Shown piece after piece: positions 1 through 10,000 of a stretch of 64,000 bases of DNA. Numbering within the stretch: position 1 is the first letter of the stretch; each line of letters starts with the position of its first letter. The stretch comes from JANOBD01 sp031411495 (GTDB lineage: Bacteria > Planctomycetota > Phycisphaerae > Tepidisphaerales > Tepidisphaeraceae). The stretch spans positions 1 to 64,000 of the forward strand of contig JANOBD010000014.1 of assembly GCA_031411495.1 (NCBI GenBank), written 5' to 3'. The notes below the pieces were generated by a model. It was not told the DNA's origin, made no database searches, and saw nothing but the letters and a program-made list of their open reading frames with translations. Made by a program: the position numbers and the translations under genes.

Positions 1-140
1 TAGCCGCAGTTTCCATGGCTGCAGGCTTTTCCGAACTCACCTCTGTCGATAATCGTCACGCGATGGCCGGCCTTGCTGAGGAAATAGGCGCTCATCGCGC
101 CGATCACGCCGCCGCCGATGATGATAGTGTGGTCGGACAT
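1..140 (-). CDS. FAD-dependent oxidoreductase, D-amino-acid dehydrogenase-like (N-terminal fragment)
   Basis: The minus strand reads from an ATG at 140 off the left edge of the window, giving only the first 46 residues. They begin [20 protein letters not shown] and continue to a SHGNCG segment. GGGVIG is the dinucleotide-binding Rossmann turn of the DAO/DadA family, and the acidic residue (IIDRG) follows about 30 residues later as expected for FAD binding. SHGNCG resembles the 'S-x-N-N/A-G' stretch seen near the start of small-subunit D-amino-acid dehydrogenases. The substrate cannot be fixed from this fragment. The gene diverges from the flippase gene to its right. Confidence 0.75.
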   Translation of the reverse strand, partial: MSDHTIIIGGGVIGAMSAYFLSKAGHRVTIIDRGEFGKACSHGNCG

Positions 141-363
141 CTGCTTGGGTCAATTCCGTGACATCGAGACCGTGTTCAGCCGCCTTCGACTATAACGGTC
201 CCTTGCCGGATGGCGAGCGGACGAATGCCCGCTGATTGTGGAAGCCACGGAGAAATGGGATGATCCCCGCGAGTTCGCGGCCCGGTTGGAAAATCGACGC
301 TTCAGTCCCGGCCATCGCTTGCCGATAATCAGCGTGTACGGCGTGCCGTATGATAAGGAAGTC

Positions 364-1947
364 GTGTCCGAGACCATTGCCGCAAGCTCCGTGAACTCAA
401 TCGAACCGACAGCGCTGGACTACGCGCCACCTCGCGGCGACTCGCTGGGCCGCAGCGCCGTGCGCAACAGTCTCTGGACGATCGGCTCGTACGCGATCTT
501 CAACGTCGTCCGGCTTGTCGGAAACGTCGTCGTCACCTACTACCTCGCGCGCGAATGGATCGGCGTGATGGCAATCGTCAACACGGTGCTGATCGGCATT
601 CGCCTCTTCAGCGACGTGGGCATCGGACCGGCCGTCGTTACCAATCGGCGAGGAACGGAGGAGAACTTCCTTCGAACCGCCTTCGCGACGCAGATCTTCC
701 GCGGATTCGCAATTTGGATCGCGGCCTGCCTTGCGGCATTGCCCGTCACCTATATCTATCAACGCGAAGACAAGATTTACTCAATCCTGTTCACGCTCCT
801 GCCAATTGCGGGATTCGTCGCGGTGATCGAAGGCTTTCGATCGACGAACATATTCCGGCTGCAGCGCAGGCTCGACCTTCGCAAAAACGCGATCCTTGAG
901 GTTGTGGAAGTCATCGTAACGACGACGATCATGATCGTCTGGGCCCGGATTCATCCCACCGTCTGGGCGCTACTGATCCCGTCGATGGTGGGAACCGCAG
1001 TCACAACCGTCCTGAGCCACTTTCTGCTTCGCGATCGCTTTGACTGGCCGCAGTGGCACTCGGATTGTGCCAAGGAAATGATGCGGATCGGCCGGTGGGT
1101 GTTCCTGAGCACGGCACTCACATTCTTCGCTTCCCAGTTCGAGCGGTTGATGTTCGGCAAACTGGTGGATCCGGCCACGCTGGCCGTCTACTGGATCGCC
1201 GTCAACCTCGCGACAATGCCTTTCGCCGCCATCTCAAAACTCGGCAGTACGGTTCTGTTCCCGACCTTCTCACGCGTGGCGCACGACAACCAGCGTTTTG
1301 CTGATGTATACGGGCGAGCGCGAACGATGTTGCTGCTTGCGGGCAGTGTTTTCATCTGCGGCATCATCGCGGCGAGCCCGTTTGCGATTCGAATGCTCTA
1401 CAAGTCCGACTACGACGAAGCCGGCCTGATGCTTCAATTGCTCTCGCTCAGCATCTGGTTCCAGATCATCGACACGACGAACGTTGCCGGCTTGCTTTCG
1501 CGGCAGCGGGCACATTGGATGGTTTCTGGAAATGCGATCAAGGTCGTCCTGATGTTCGCGTTTGTGCCTGTCGTATTTCATCAGTTCAATGCCTCACATG
1601 GGATGATCGCGGGATTCAGTGCGGCACTGGTGGCGCTGGGCCTTGCCGATGCGTGCAGAGCGATCGTCGGCACGGTCGGGCTGATTCGTGACGGAGTGCC
1701 CTGGCGCAGCCTGAAAGCGGATTTCGTACTGCCGCCACTCATTCTCGTGGTTGGGTTGATTGCCTTCTACTCAACGGCCCATTTCGCACCCGGAATCGAA
1801 GCCCACTTCCCGACGACCAAGATGGGCCGCCGACTGGCAAGTTTTCTGCTTTTCTCGATCGCTGCTGCACAGGTTCTCGCGGTGTTCGCTCCGCTGATTT
1901 ACTTCGCTTGGCAACGAACGCGTCGCGCCCAGATCATTTCCGAATAG
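364..1947 (+). CDS. Wzx-type polysaccharide flippase / O-antigen translocase family membrane protein
   Basis: A 527-residue polytopic membrane protein with about 12-14 hydrophobic segments from residue 30 to the C-terminus, starting with WTIGSYAIFNVVRLVGN. The layout matches the MATE/Wzx (polysaccharide biosynthesis, MOP) superfamily, which flips lipid-linked oligosaccharides across the inner membrane. I chose the GTG at 364 because an AAGGAA ribosome site lies about five bases upstream. A GTG at 238 in the same frame would add 42 hydrophilic residues without an obvious ribosome site. The stop lies 3 bp from the stop of the convergent aldo/keto reductase. The glycan carried is unknown; GT and epimerase genes elsewhere in the window could serve the same pathway. 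Confidence 0.8.
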   Translation: MSETIAASSVNSIEPTALDYAPPRGDSLGRSAVRNSLWTIGSYAIFNVVRLVGNVVVTYYLAREWIGVMAIVNTVLIGIRLFSDVGIGPAVVTNRRGTEENFLRTAFATQIFRGFAIWIAACLAALPVTYIYQREDKIYSILFTLLPIAGFVAVIEGFRSTNIFRLQRRLDLRKNAILEVVEVIVTTTIMIVWARIHPTVWALLIPSMVGTAVTTVLSHFLLRDRFDWPQWHSDCAKEMMRIGRWVFLSTALTFFASQFERLMFGKLVDPATLAVYWIAVNLATMPFAAISKLGSTVLFPTFSRVAHDNQRFADVYGRARTMLLLAGSVFICGIIAASPFAIRMLYKSDYDEAGLMLQLLSLSIWFQIIDTTNVAGLLSRQRAHWMVSGNAIKVVLMFAFVPVVFHQFNASHGMIAGFSAALVALGLADACRAIVGTVGLIRDGVPWRSLKADFVLPPLILVVGLIAFYSTAHFAPGIEAHFPTTKMGRRLASFLLFSIAAAQVLAVFAPLIYFAWQRTRRAQIISE

Positions 1948-1950
1948 GTC

Positions 1951-2847
1951 TCACGCGGTTTCAATCAAGCTTGCCGCCGCGGCGTTTCTTCGCACCTGTT
2001 CGGCGTTCATGCAACCCGGAATCACGCAATGAACGGCCGGATGTTTCAGACACCAGGCGAGCGCCCAATTTCCCATCTCCACACCGGCCGGCACTTCACT
2101 TTTCCGAATTTCCTCCACCTCGCGGAGACGCCGATCGCGGTCCTCCGGCTTGCGGCGGCTCCGCGTGTCGTTCTCCGCGAAGACGTGTCCCGGCCTGTAT
2201 TTGCCGCTCAAATATCCGCTCGCCAGCGGCACCCGCGCGAGCACGCCGAGCCTCTGTTCGATGCAGATCGGAAAGGTCGTGTTCTCCGGCTCACGGTCCA
2301 GACGGTTGTAGACGATCTGAATCGCCTCGATTCTTCGCACGCTTGATACCGACACCTGTTTCACGTTCTGGTTGTTCGAGACGCTGTTGCCGATGTAGCG
2401 GATTTTGCCCTGGTCCTTGAGTTCATGCAGCGTGGCCAGCACATCTTCGGCAAAGAACTGGTCATCGCCCCATGAGTGATACTGGTAGAGATCGATGTAA
2501 TCGGTGCGCAGCGCCTTCAGCGAGTCTTCACATTGTCTAAGGATATCCTTCGGCGAGCGCGGCTCTTCGCGCTGGAAGACGCCGAGGTACTTGTGGCCGA
2601 ACTTGGTCGCGAGAATCCAGTTCTTACGATCGCGTTCGATGGCCGCGCCCACGAGGCGCTCCGATTCGTGGTCGCCGTAACATTCGGCGGTGTCGATCAA
2701 CGTGACGCCGGTTTCACGGGCGGCATCGAACATCGGATCGACTTCCGCCTGCGTGAAAGTCTTGCCCCACTCGCCGCCGAACTGCCAGGTGCCCATGCCG
2801 ATGACCGAGACATTCAAATCCGTCGAGCCCAGCTTTCGGTAGTGCAT
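1951..2847 (-). CDS. Aldo/keto reductase
   Basis: A 298-residue TIM-barrel NAD(P)H-dependent oxidoreductase. It opens MHYRKLGSTDLNVSVIGMGT, the standard AKR start, and carries the catalytic tetrad: Asp in LIDTAE, Tyr in CYGDH, Lys in ATKFGH and His in YQYHSW. A late VIPGC segment and the following helix form the cofactor-binding end. The length fits the bacterial AKR11-14-like group (about 300-330). These enzymes reduce aldehydes and ketones in the cytosol; the substrate cannot be told. It diverges from the secreted hydrolase gene, with about 107 bp between the two starts for both promoters. Confidence 0.92.
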   Translation of the reverse strand: MHYRKLGSTDLNVSVIGMGTWQFGGEWGKTFTQAEVDPMFDAARETGVTLIDTAECYGDHESERLVGAAIERDRKNWILATKFGHKYLGVFQREEPRSPKDILRQCEDSLKALRTDYIDLYQYHSWGDDQFFAEDVLATLHELKDQGKIRYIGNSVSNNQNVKQVSVSSVRRIEAIQIVYNRLDREPENTTFPICIEQRLGVLARVPLASGYLSGKYRPGHVFAENDTRSRRKPEDRDRRLREVEEIRKSEVPAGVEMGNWALAWCLKHPAVHCVIPGCMNAEQVRRNAAAASLIETA

Positions 2848-2954
2848 GCCTAGACGCTATGCGACCGGCCCGGCAGGTCAACCGGGGAGCGCGGTGCGGG
2901 CAAGAACTGGAAGCCGATGAGACAACTCGACCCGGTTCATATATATTTTTCGGC

Positions 2955-5060
2955 ATGAAGCGATCGATCTTTCCCGCGCTGGCCTTGAACATCGCGCTTA
3001 TCGTGCTGGCGTGCACGGCTTCGGGTGTACGGGCCGGGCTTGGCCGCATCGAAGCGTCGTTCGATGTGCCGGGCGTCCAGGGCAATCCGTTCGATTTCGT
3101 ACAGAACGATGTGCAGGTGACGATCCGCCAGCCCGGAGGCAATGTCACCCTGCCGGCGTTTTACGACGGTTCCACCTGGCGGGTGCGTCATCTCCCGAAA
3201 TCCGCGGGCCGATATGAGATCGTTTCCATCCAGCGGAACGGCGTGATCGTGACGCCCAAATCGATCCAGCCGCGCACCTTCGACATCACCGAGTTCTCCA
3301 AGGCGGGCTACATCCGCATCGATCCACAGAACAAGTTTCGCTTCATCCATGACGACGGATCGCTCTACTACCCGCTTGGGTTCAACCACGCCTGGCGCAA
3401 CAAGGGCGAGCCGCCGAAACCGTCGATACCCGAAACCATGGCGAAGATGCACACGGTCGGCGCGAACTGGATCCGCATCTGGATGAATCACTGGGATCTG
3501 AAAAATCTCGACTGGCGCGAGGACAAGCTAATCGAGCCCGGCACATTTGATATGGACGTCGCGAAACAGTGGGACGACATCCTCGCCGCCGCCGAGGATA
3601 ACGCGGTCGCCATCCAGCTCACCCTGCAACATCACGGTCAGGTCAGCACGCGCGCCGACCCGAACTGGCAGATCAACCCGTGGAACAAGGCCAATGGCGG
3701 CTGGCTCGAATCCGCCGAAGACTTCTTTACCGACGAAAAGGTTCGCGCGCTCACCAAGGCCAAGTACCGCTACATCATCGCGCGATACGGATATTCGCCG
3801 GCGATCATGTCGTGGGAATTGTTCAACGAAGTCGAGGGGACGGACGCGTATCGATCGAACCAGCCTGCGGTCTTCGACTGGCATCAGAAAATGGCGGCCT
3901 TTCTGCGCGAGCAGGACCCGTATCACCATCTGATCTCGACGAGTTCGCGCACCACGGATGCCGAGCTGTGGACGGCGATGGATTACTACAACGCACACGT
4001 CTACGCGCCGGACATCGTCACGGCGATCCAGTCGCTGGAGTCGGAACGCCTCGACCGCGCCTATTTCTACGGCGAAATCGGCTCGGCCGCGTTCGGATCG
4101 CAATCGAATCCGACACAGACGCTTCACGACTGCCTGTGGGCAAGCCTGATGAGCCAGTCGAGCGGCGCGGCGCAGTACTGGTACTGGGACCTGATCGAAG
4201 ATCAGGATCTCTTCTCGCAGTTCGGCGCCGCCAGCACATTCCTGACGCAGTCGCGCCTGCTTTCATTCCAGACGCTCACGCCTATTGAAGTCGTGGCGAA
4301 AACCGACAAGCGCACCGCGCTCCGCTTTGGCCCGGGAACGGGCTGGGGCGCTTCCCGGACGACGCACTTCGAAGCTCGACCCACCGGTTTCGTCGACGGC
4401 GTCGGCGGAATGTCGGCGTACCTGCAAGGCACCCTCAACGAAAAGAACAAGCCGATGTTCCCTTTCATGGAACTGAAGGTGAACTTCGCGCAGTCCGGAA
4501 AACTGAGTATCGCCGTGGACGAGATCACGCAGAGTGGCGCGCAGATCGATGTGAGTGTGGATGGCAAGCCGACGGCCTCGCTCACCCTGCTCCCGCCTTC
4601 GGCGCAGCACGATCAAGACGCGCCGCAGCAGCACAACGTTCGTGTGAACGCCGAGCTGTCTGTCCCCGTCGGAGCCGGCGAGCACGTGGTCCGCATCGAG
4701 AACAACGGGCGCGACTGGGTCCATCTCCGCCAGTTCACGCTCGACGATTACGCGCCGCAGCTTGCCGTGCTCGGCAAGGGCAACAGCCAGTTCGCAACGA
4801 TGTGGATCTATCGCCGCGAGCCGGGCGATTCTCCCGTCGAGGGAACGCTGTCGGTTCCCGACTTGGCAAAAGGGGATTATTCGGCCGTTTTCTTCGACAC
4901 CGATTCGGGCAGCGTCCTGCGGAAGCAGAACGTCACGTCTGACGGAAAGACGCTATCGTTCCCGACCGGCCCCCTGAAGACCGATGTCGCCGTGTGGATC
5001 GAGCCAGCATCCGCAACGCCGGCTACCCAGCCGACGACGCGATCTTTCAAAACTCGCTGA
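2955..5060 (+). CDS. Secreted glycoside hydrolase, GH5-like with N-terminal DUF5060-type domain
   Basis: 701 residues with a signal peptide (MKRSIFPALALNIALIVLAC..., cleavage near residue 28). Residues about 30-110 form a DUF5060-like beta-sandwich. Residues about 125-430 form a TIM barrel opening with DDGSLYYPLGFNHAWR. The likely acid/base is Glu292 in SWELFNEVE and the likely nucleophile Glu374 in YFYGEIG, as in clan GH-A. Residues about 450-600 look like a carbohydrate-binding beta-sandwich. The start at 2955 puts the signal peptide at the N-terminus; a longer upstream frame is not needed. It probably cleaves a beta-linked plant or algal polysaccharide outside the cytoplasm. The mqnE start lies 44 bp downstream, so co-transcription is possible but functionally unexplained. 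Confidence 0.8.
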   Translation: MKRSIFPALALNIALIVLACTASGVRAGLGRIEASFDVPGVQGNPFDFVQNDVQVTIRQPGGNVTLPAFYDGSTWRVRHLPKSAGRYEIVSIQRNGVIVTPKSIQPRTFDITEFSKAGYIRIDPQNKFRFIHDDGSLYYPLGFNHAWRNKGEPPKPSIPETMAKMHTVGANWIRIWMNHWDLKNLDWREDKLIEPGTFDMDVAKQWDDILAAAEDNAVAIQLTLQHHGQVSTRADPNWQINPWNKANGGWLESAEDFFTDEKVRALTKAKYRYIIARYGYSPAIMSWELFNEVEGTDAYRSNQPAVFDWHQKMAAFLREQDPYHHLISTSSRTTDAELWTAMDYYNAHVYAPDIVTAIQSLESERLDRAYFYGEIGSAAFGSQSNPTQTLHDCLWASLMSQSSGAAQYWYWDLIEDQDLFSQFGAASTFLTQSRLLSFQTLTPIEVVAKTDKRTALRFGPGTGWGASRTTHFEARPTGFVDGVGGMSAYLQGTLNEKNKPMFPFMELKVNFAQSGKLSIAVDEITQSGAQIDVSVDGKPTASLTLLPPSAQHDQDAPQQHNVRVNAELSVPVGAGEHVVRIENNGRDWVHLRQFTLDDYAPQLAVLGKGNSQFATMWIYRREPGDSPVEGTLSVPDLAKGDYSAVFFDTDSGSVLRKQNVTSDGKTLSFPTGPLKTDVAVWIEPASATPATQPTTRSFKTR

Positions 5061-5104
5061 CAGTCGCGAAAACCCTTCGTTCCTCCACTACGATATCTCC
5101 CGAA

Positions 5105-6313
5105 ATGAGAGACCTGCACGTGACAGACCCGGCCCTGGAGCCTATCCGCGAAAAAATCCTCGCCAATCAGTGGCTCAGCGAAGCCGAAGGCATCGCGCTC
5201 TACAACAGCCGCGACATCTTCGGCATTGGCCGGCTCGCGAACTACGTCCGTGAGTCCAAGCACGGCAAGGCCGCGTTTTACAACCGCAACCGCCACATCA
5301 ATTACACCAACGTCTGCGCGCTGTCGTGCAAGTTCTGCAGCTTCTACCGCAAGCGCGGCGAGGCCGGCGCGTACGAAATGCCGGTCGAGCAGGTCATCGC
5401 CACCGCCAAACAGGCCGCAGACAGCGGCGCGACCGAGGTGCATATCGTCGGCGGCCTCCACCCGTGGCTGAAGTTCGATTACTACCTCGACATCCTCCGT
5501 GGCATCCGGCGCGAATGCCCGTCGCTTCACATAAAGGCGTTCACCGCGATCGAGATCGTCCACTTCTCGCGCATCGCGAAGATCTCGATCCGCGACGTGC
5601 TCGTCGCCCTGCGCGATGCCGGGCTGGGTTCCCTGCCCGGCGGCGGCGCGGAAATCTTCGACGACCGCGTTCACGACGAAGCCTTCAAAGGCAAGGTCCG
5701 CGAGGACAAGTGGTTCGAAGTCCACCGTACCGCCCACGAACTCGGAATCTTCACCAACGCCACCATGCTCTACGGCCACATCGAAGGCGTTGCGGAACGC
5801 GTGAGGCATATGGTGAAGTTGAGAGAAGCACAGGAAAACGCAGTTTGCAGTTCGCGGCATGCAGTTCGCGTTTTCGATGCCGCAAACGGCAAACCGCAAA
5901 CCGCAAACGCCTTTTTCAATTGTCTCATCCCCCTCTCCTTCATCCCCGACCATTCTGAGTTCGGGAACCTGCCCGGACCGACCGGGCTGACCGATCTGAA
6001 GACGCTCGCGATCTCCCGCCTGATGATTCCCAACATCGAGCACATCAAGGCATTCTGGATCATGCAGAGCATTCACCTCTCGCAGGTCTCCCTTTCCTGG
6101 GGCGTGGACGACCTCGACGGCACTGTCGTCTGGTACGACATCACCAAGCGCGAAGCCGCCGGAGGCGCAGGCAACCACCAGGAAATGCACGTCTCGACAA
6201 TCCAGCGCCTCGTCCGCGAGGCCGGCTACGAGCCGGTTGAGCGCGATACGCTCTACCATCGCATCGATCGTGAATCTGCTTCGCTGGCGCCGCAATCGGC
6301 AATGCTCGCCTGA
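5105..6313 (+). CDS. mqnE: Aminodeoxyfutalosine synthase (radical SAM), menaquinone biosynthesis
   Basis: 402 residues. Cys71, Cys75 and Cys78 in CALSCKFC bind the radical-SAM 4Fe-4S cluster. Other family hallmarks are ATEVHIVGGLHPW, YGHIEG, LPGPTG, the IEHIKAFWIM helix and the SWGVDDLDGTV segment. MqnE joins SAM to 3-[(1-carboxyvinyl)oxy]benzoate to make aminofutalosine, an early step of the futalosine route to menaquinone in the cytosol. The ATG at 5105 was chosen because homologs begin about 20 residues before the ILANQWLS segment. An in-frame insert of about 24 residues (around 246-269) replaces a short conserved loop before CLIPLSFIPD; it is encoded by a heptamer-repeat hairpin (5840-5910). 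Whether the enzyme tolerates it is unknown. Confidence 0.93.
   Translation: MRDLHVTDPALEPIREKILANQWLSEAEGIALYNSRDIFGIGRLANYVRESKHGKAAFYNRNRHINYTNVCALSCKFCSFYRKRGEAGAYEMPVEQVIATAKQAADSGATEVHIVGGLHPWLKFDYYLDILRGIRRECPSLHIKAFTAIEIVHFSRIAKISIRDVLVALRDAGLGSLPGGGAEIFDDRVHDEAFKGKVREDKWFEVHRTAHELGIFTNATMLYGHIEGVAERVRHMVKLREAQENAVCSSRHAVRVFDAANGKPQTANAFFNCLIPLSFIPDHSEFGNLPGPTGLTDLKTLAISRLMIPNIEHIKAFWIMQSIHLSQVSLSWGVDDLDGTVVWYDITKREAAGGAGNHQEMHVSTIQRLVREAGYEPVERDTLYHRIDRESASLAPQSAMLA
5840..5910. repeat. Heptamer-armed hairpin inserted in frame within mqnE
   Basis: Left arm 5840-5870 is built from units such as GCAGTTT and GCAGTTC. Right arm 5879-5910 is, on the other strand, a run of GGTTTGC units. 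The arms are approximate reverse complements separated by about 8 nt, so the RNA can fold on itself. The reading frame stays open through both arms. Confidence 0.8.
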
Positions 6314-6392
6314 TTGCGTTCTTCCGCTGCCCACATGGTTTTCTCACGCGATGCGCGATAGCTCTTTCACGCGAACGGTGCCGGGCCTCGAC

Positions 6393-6956
6393 TCATCGTG
6401 CCCGTGTCAGGCGTGCCGCGCGCAGCGCGTTGTTGTACGAACCGAAGTATCGCACCGCCGCCGCGTGAAGCGGCGGGTCGCCCTTTTGGACGGCGGCGCT
6501 GTTCATCGCGCGGCCGTCGGCGTGACGCTGTTTCAGATCCACCACCACGACCGTCTTGTCCCACGCGGCGTATCGTCGCGCCTCTTCATCGTCCACACCG
6601 GCGGCCTGAAGCGCGCGCGGCCAGTTGCCGAACATCCGCTTTCCGACGGCAACAAAAGCCGCCTGCCGGAGCGGGCTCTTCGCCGATACGACCGATGTCC
6701 AGCTCAAATCCAGCCCACTCCGCCGCGCCGACTTGATCGCGGTGATCACCGCCGCTTTCGACCATCGCGGCCGGCGCGAGACGGCCGAATAATCAATCCC
6801 GGCCGTCGCCACGGCTTTTTTGAATGAACCGAAGTGATACGCCGCCGCACTCACCAGCGCACGGTTGGTCCGGGCGAGCGAGCGGTACGACACTTGATGC
6901 CCGCTGGCATGGAGCCTAATCAGATCGTCGAGAATGGCCTGCGGTGTCCAGCGCAT
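6393..6956 (-). CDS. Protein of three homing-endonuclease-associated (HNH_repeat-like) domains
   Basis: 187 residues made of three related modules, about 1-58, 60-120 and 125-187. Each opens with a W(T/S/D)-x-x-x(I/V) helix and ends with a signature like YHFGSFKKAV, RMFGNWPRAL or RYFGSYNNAL. This is the pattern of the homing-endonuclease-associated repeat, a helix-turn-helix DNA-binding unit. No HNH or other nuclease domain is visible, so the protein may only bind DNA. I chose the ATG at 6956 (MRWTPQA), where the first repeat begins; a longer frame to 7010 adds 18 residues. It diverges from the FtsK-like gene, with about 140 bp shared upstream. A regulator or mobile-element remnant are both possible. 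Confidence 0.65.
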   Translation of the reverse strand: MRWTPQAILDDLIRLHASGHQVSYRSLARTNRALVSAAAYHFGSFKKAVATAGIDYSAVSRRPRWSKAAVITAIKSARRSGLDLSWTSVVSAKSPLRQAAFVAVGKRMFGNWPRALQAAGVDDEEARRYAAWDKTVVVVDLKQRHADGRAMNSAAVQKGDPPLHAAAVRYFGSYNNALRAARLTRAR

Positions 6957-7098
6957 CGATATGAATATGTCAAAGGGTCGGGCGACATCACGGGGATGTC
7001 TATTCCGCAAAGTCTAGCCTTCTGCAACGGACTTCAAAATGACACTCGCGGTCAATCCGGTGTCCCAGCCGGCACGGAATCGGCTACACTTCCAGACG

Positions 7099-10000
7099 AT
7101 GAGTCTGACCACTCCGTCGATCCACACCGCTCGCGATATCCAGCGACAGACCTTGGCCGATCTGATTCGTCTCGCATCCGAATGCGCCGCCATCGACGCG
7201 CGCATCGAGCACCAGCTTTCGACACGGATCGCCACGGCCGAGAAGCTCCTGGCGCAGCAGGTTGCGAAGCTCACTGCCGACAGCGTCGAGCAGCTCGCCG
7301 TCGCCCAGAAGACCCGCAACGCCGATCTGAGCAATATCGAAGAGCATTTCAAGACCAATCGTCGCGCGCTTGCCGAGCAGCTCGACGCGCACAGGAATCG
7401 CGCCGCCACCGATTATGAAACCGTCTCGCGGCGGATCAAAAAAGAGTTCCAGGACGCGCAATGGCTGGTCGAGAGCATTCTCGACTCGGCCGTCATGAAT
7501 GCGCAGAAGGCACACAAGCAGACGATGGAGAAGACCGGCGCCGACCGGGCAGCGCTCGACGAGCAGCGCGACAAGGGGCTGGCCTTACTGCACAAGTACA
7601 ACCGGCCACACCTGCTGGAAAAGCTGAACGACATGCCGCGGCACGAACTCGCGGCCGAAGCATTCGAGCCGGCGCGCGATGCATCGATTGCCGCCATCAC
7701 CAGGCTCGATTCGCTCGCGTTGGCGCGGCTGTCAGTGGGCGCATGGCCGATCCTGGCCGGGTTGGTCCTGATCGGCGCTGGAGTCGCCGTCACCAGGCCG
7801 TGGGAGATCGGCGAGACGCATCCGTGGCAACCGTCGGCCTGGGCGCTGGGCATTTCGATCGTGATCGTAATCGTGCTGGCGTTCCTCATGGTGCGGATCG
7901 CCTCGAAGCAGATCCGCTTCACGTGGGAGACGGCCGTCGACCAGCTGTCGCGCGCGCACTCGGCGCTCGACCAGCGCATTGCGGATGCAGACCTGATTCG
8001 CGACAAGACGATCGCCGACGCGAAGGTCGAGCAGTCGGCCGAGGCGCTGCGGGTGAAGGACAAGTATCAGCCGATGCTCGACCGGACCAAGCAGAAGCGC
8101 GATGAGGCATTTGAATCGGGACGACTGAAGCACGACCAGGAACTGCAACGCCAGGCCAAACGTCGCGAAGACGATCTCGCTGCGACCCGGCATCGTCACG
8201 AGGCACTTCTCACGCAACTCGAGCAACAGCGTGACGATCAGATCGCCGCCGCGCAGACCATGCAGGCGCAGACCGTTGCCAAGGCCCGATCGGATTACGA
8301 CGCCGCACGCACCGAGCTTCAAGAGCGTTGGGATGACGGGCTCGCAGCGACCAAGGCGCAGAACCGGATCCAATCCGCGCCCAGCAGCGTCCGCATCGGC
8401 TCGCTCACGATCGACCTGGCGCGCATCGCCGAGGAATCCGGCGTCGCCGGAAAGGAGATGCGCCTCGTCCCCCCGCCGCCTTACGACGTGCCGGCGTGGC
8501 TGTCGATGCCGAAACAGGCGTCGGTCCTGATCGAGCACGATCGCGTCAAACGCGACGCCGCGATCGAGCTGGTCCGCGCCACCATGTTCAACCTGCTCAC
8601 GACGCTGCCGGCCGGTCGGGTGAAGTTCTCGCTGATCGATCCGGTCGGGCTCGGCCAATCGTTCGCGGGGTTCATGCACCTGGCCGACTACGACGATTCG
8701 CTCGTCGGCGGCCGGATCTGGAGCGAGGCCGACGACATCGAGCAGCGCCTCTCCGACCTGACCGAGCACATGGAAACGGTTATCCAGAAGTACCTGCGCA
8801 ACGAGTTCCAGACCATCGACGAATACAACGCGCAAGCCGGCGAACTGGCCGAGCCATACCGCTTTCTCGTCATCGCCGACCTGCCGACCAGCTTTTCGGA
8901 TGAAGCGCTGCGTCGGCTGGCGAACATCGCTACCACCGGCGCGCGGTGCGGCGTCTACGTGCTCGTGACGCGCGATAATCGTGTTCCGCTCGCCGCCAAC
9001 CTCCTTGAGGATCTTCGCAACTCCTGCACTGTCCTCTCGCAGAAGGACGATCGCTTCGTGTGGAAGGACGAGATCTTCGGTCGCTTCGATTACACGCCGA
9101 TCACCCGGCCCGACGACGACGCGATGACCGGCGTCATGCACGAAGTCGGCCGCAAAGCCAAAGAGAACAAGCGCGTCGAGGTGCCGTTCGAACTGATCAC
9201 GCCTAAGCCGAACGAAATGTGGACCCTGTCGGCCGACAGCGATGTGGCGGTTCCCGTCGGGCGGACCGGCGCGACGCGCCTGCAGACCTTCCGCCTCGGC
9301 CGTGGCGTGGCGCAGCACGCGCTCATCGCCGGCAAAACCGGTTCGGGCAAATCGACGTTGCTCAACGTGCTCATTACCAACCTGTCGATGTGGTATTCGC
9401 CGGACGAACTCGAGCTGTACCTGATCGACTTCAAGCGCGGCGTCGAGTTCAAGGCCTACGCGACACATCACCTGCCCCACGCGCGCGCGATCGCCGTCGA
9501 ATCCGATCGCGAGTTCGGCCTGAGCGTGCTCCAGCGTCTCGACGCGGAGATCGGCCGACGCGGCGAGTTGTATCGGGCGGCCGGCGTACAGGATGTGGCG
9601 TCGTATCGGAAGTCGGTCAGCAGTCAGCGGTCAGCGGTCAACGGAGAAAACGGCATGAGTGTTTTGCCGCCGACTGCCGACCGCCCACCGCCGACCCTCC
9701 CCCGCATCCTCCTCATCGTCGACGAGTTCCAGGAACTCTTCACCGAGGACGACAAGGTCAGCCAGGAGGCGGCCCTGCTCATCGACCGCCTCGTACGCCA
9801 GGGCCGCGCGTTCGGCATCCACACCGTGCTCGGCTCGCAAACGATCGGCGGCTCGACCACCCTGCCGCGGACGACGATGGGCCAGATGGCCGTCCGCGTC
9901 GCGCTGCAATGCACCGAGGCCGACAGCCAGCTCATCCTCGGCGACAACAATTCCGCGGCACGTCTGCTCACGCGCCCCGGCGAAGCGATCTACAACGACG

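Noticed and set aside
238..363. A 42-residue N-terminal extension of the flippase
   Set aside because: The GTG at 238 has no ribosome site, while the GTG at 364 has AAGGAA at good spacing; some doubt remains.
7732..9480. A 582-residue minus-strand frame and other long antisense frames (4877-6334, 41110-42609)
   Set aside because: They lie opposite clear genes (ftsK-like, mqnE, glnA) and have no recognisable domain; no ribosome site was seen.
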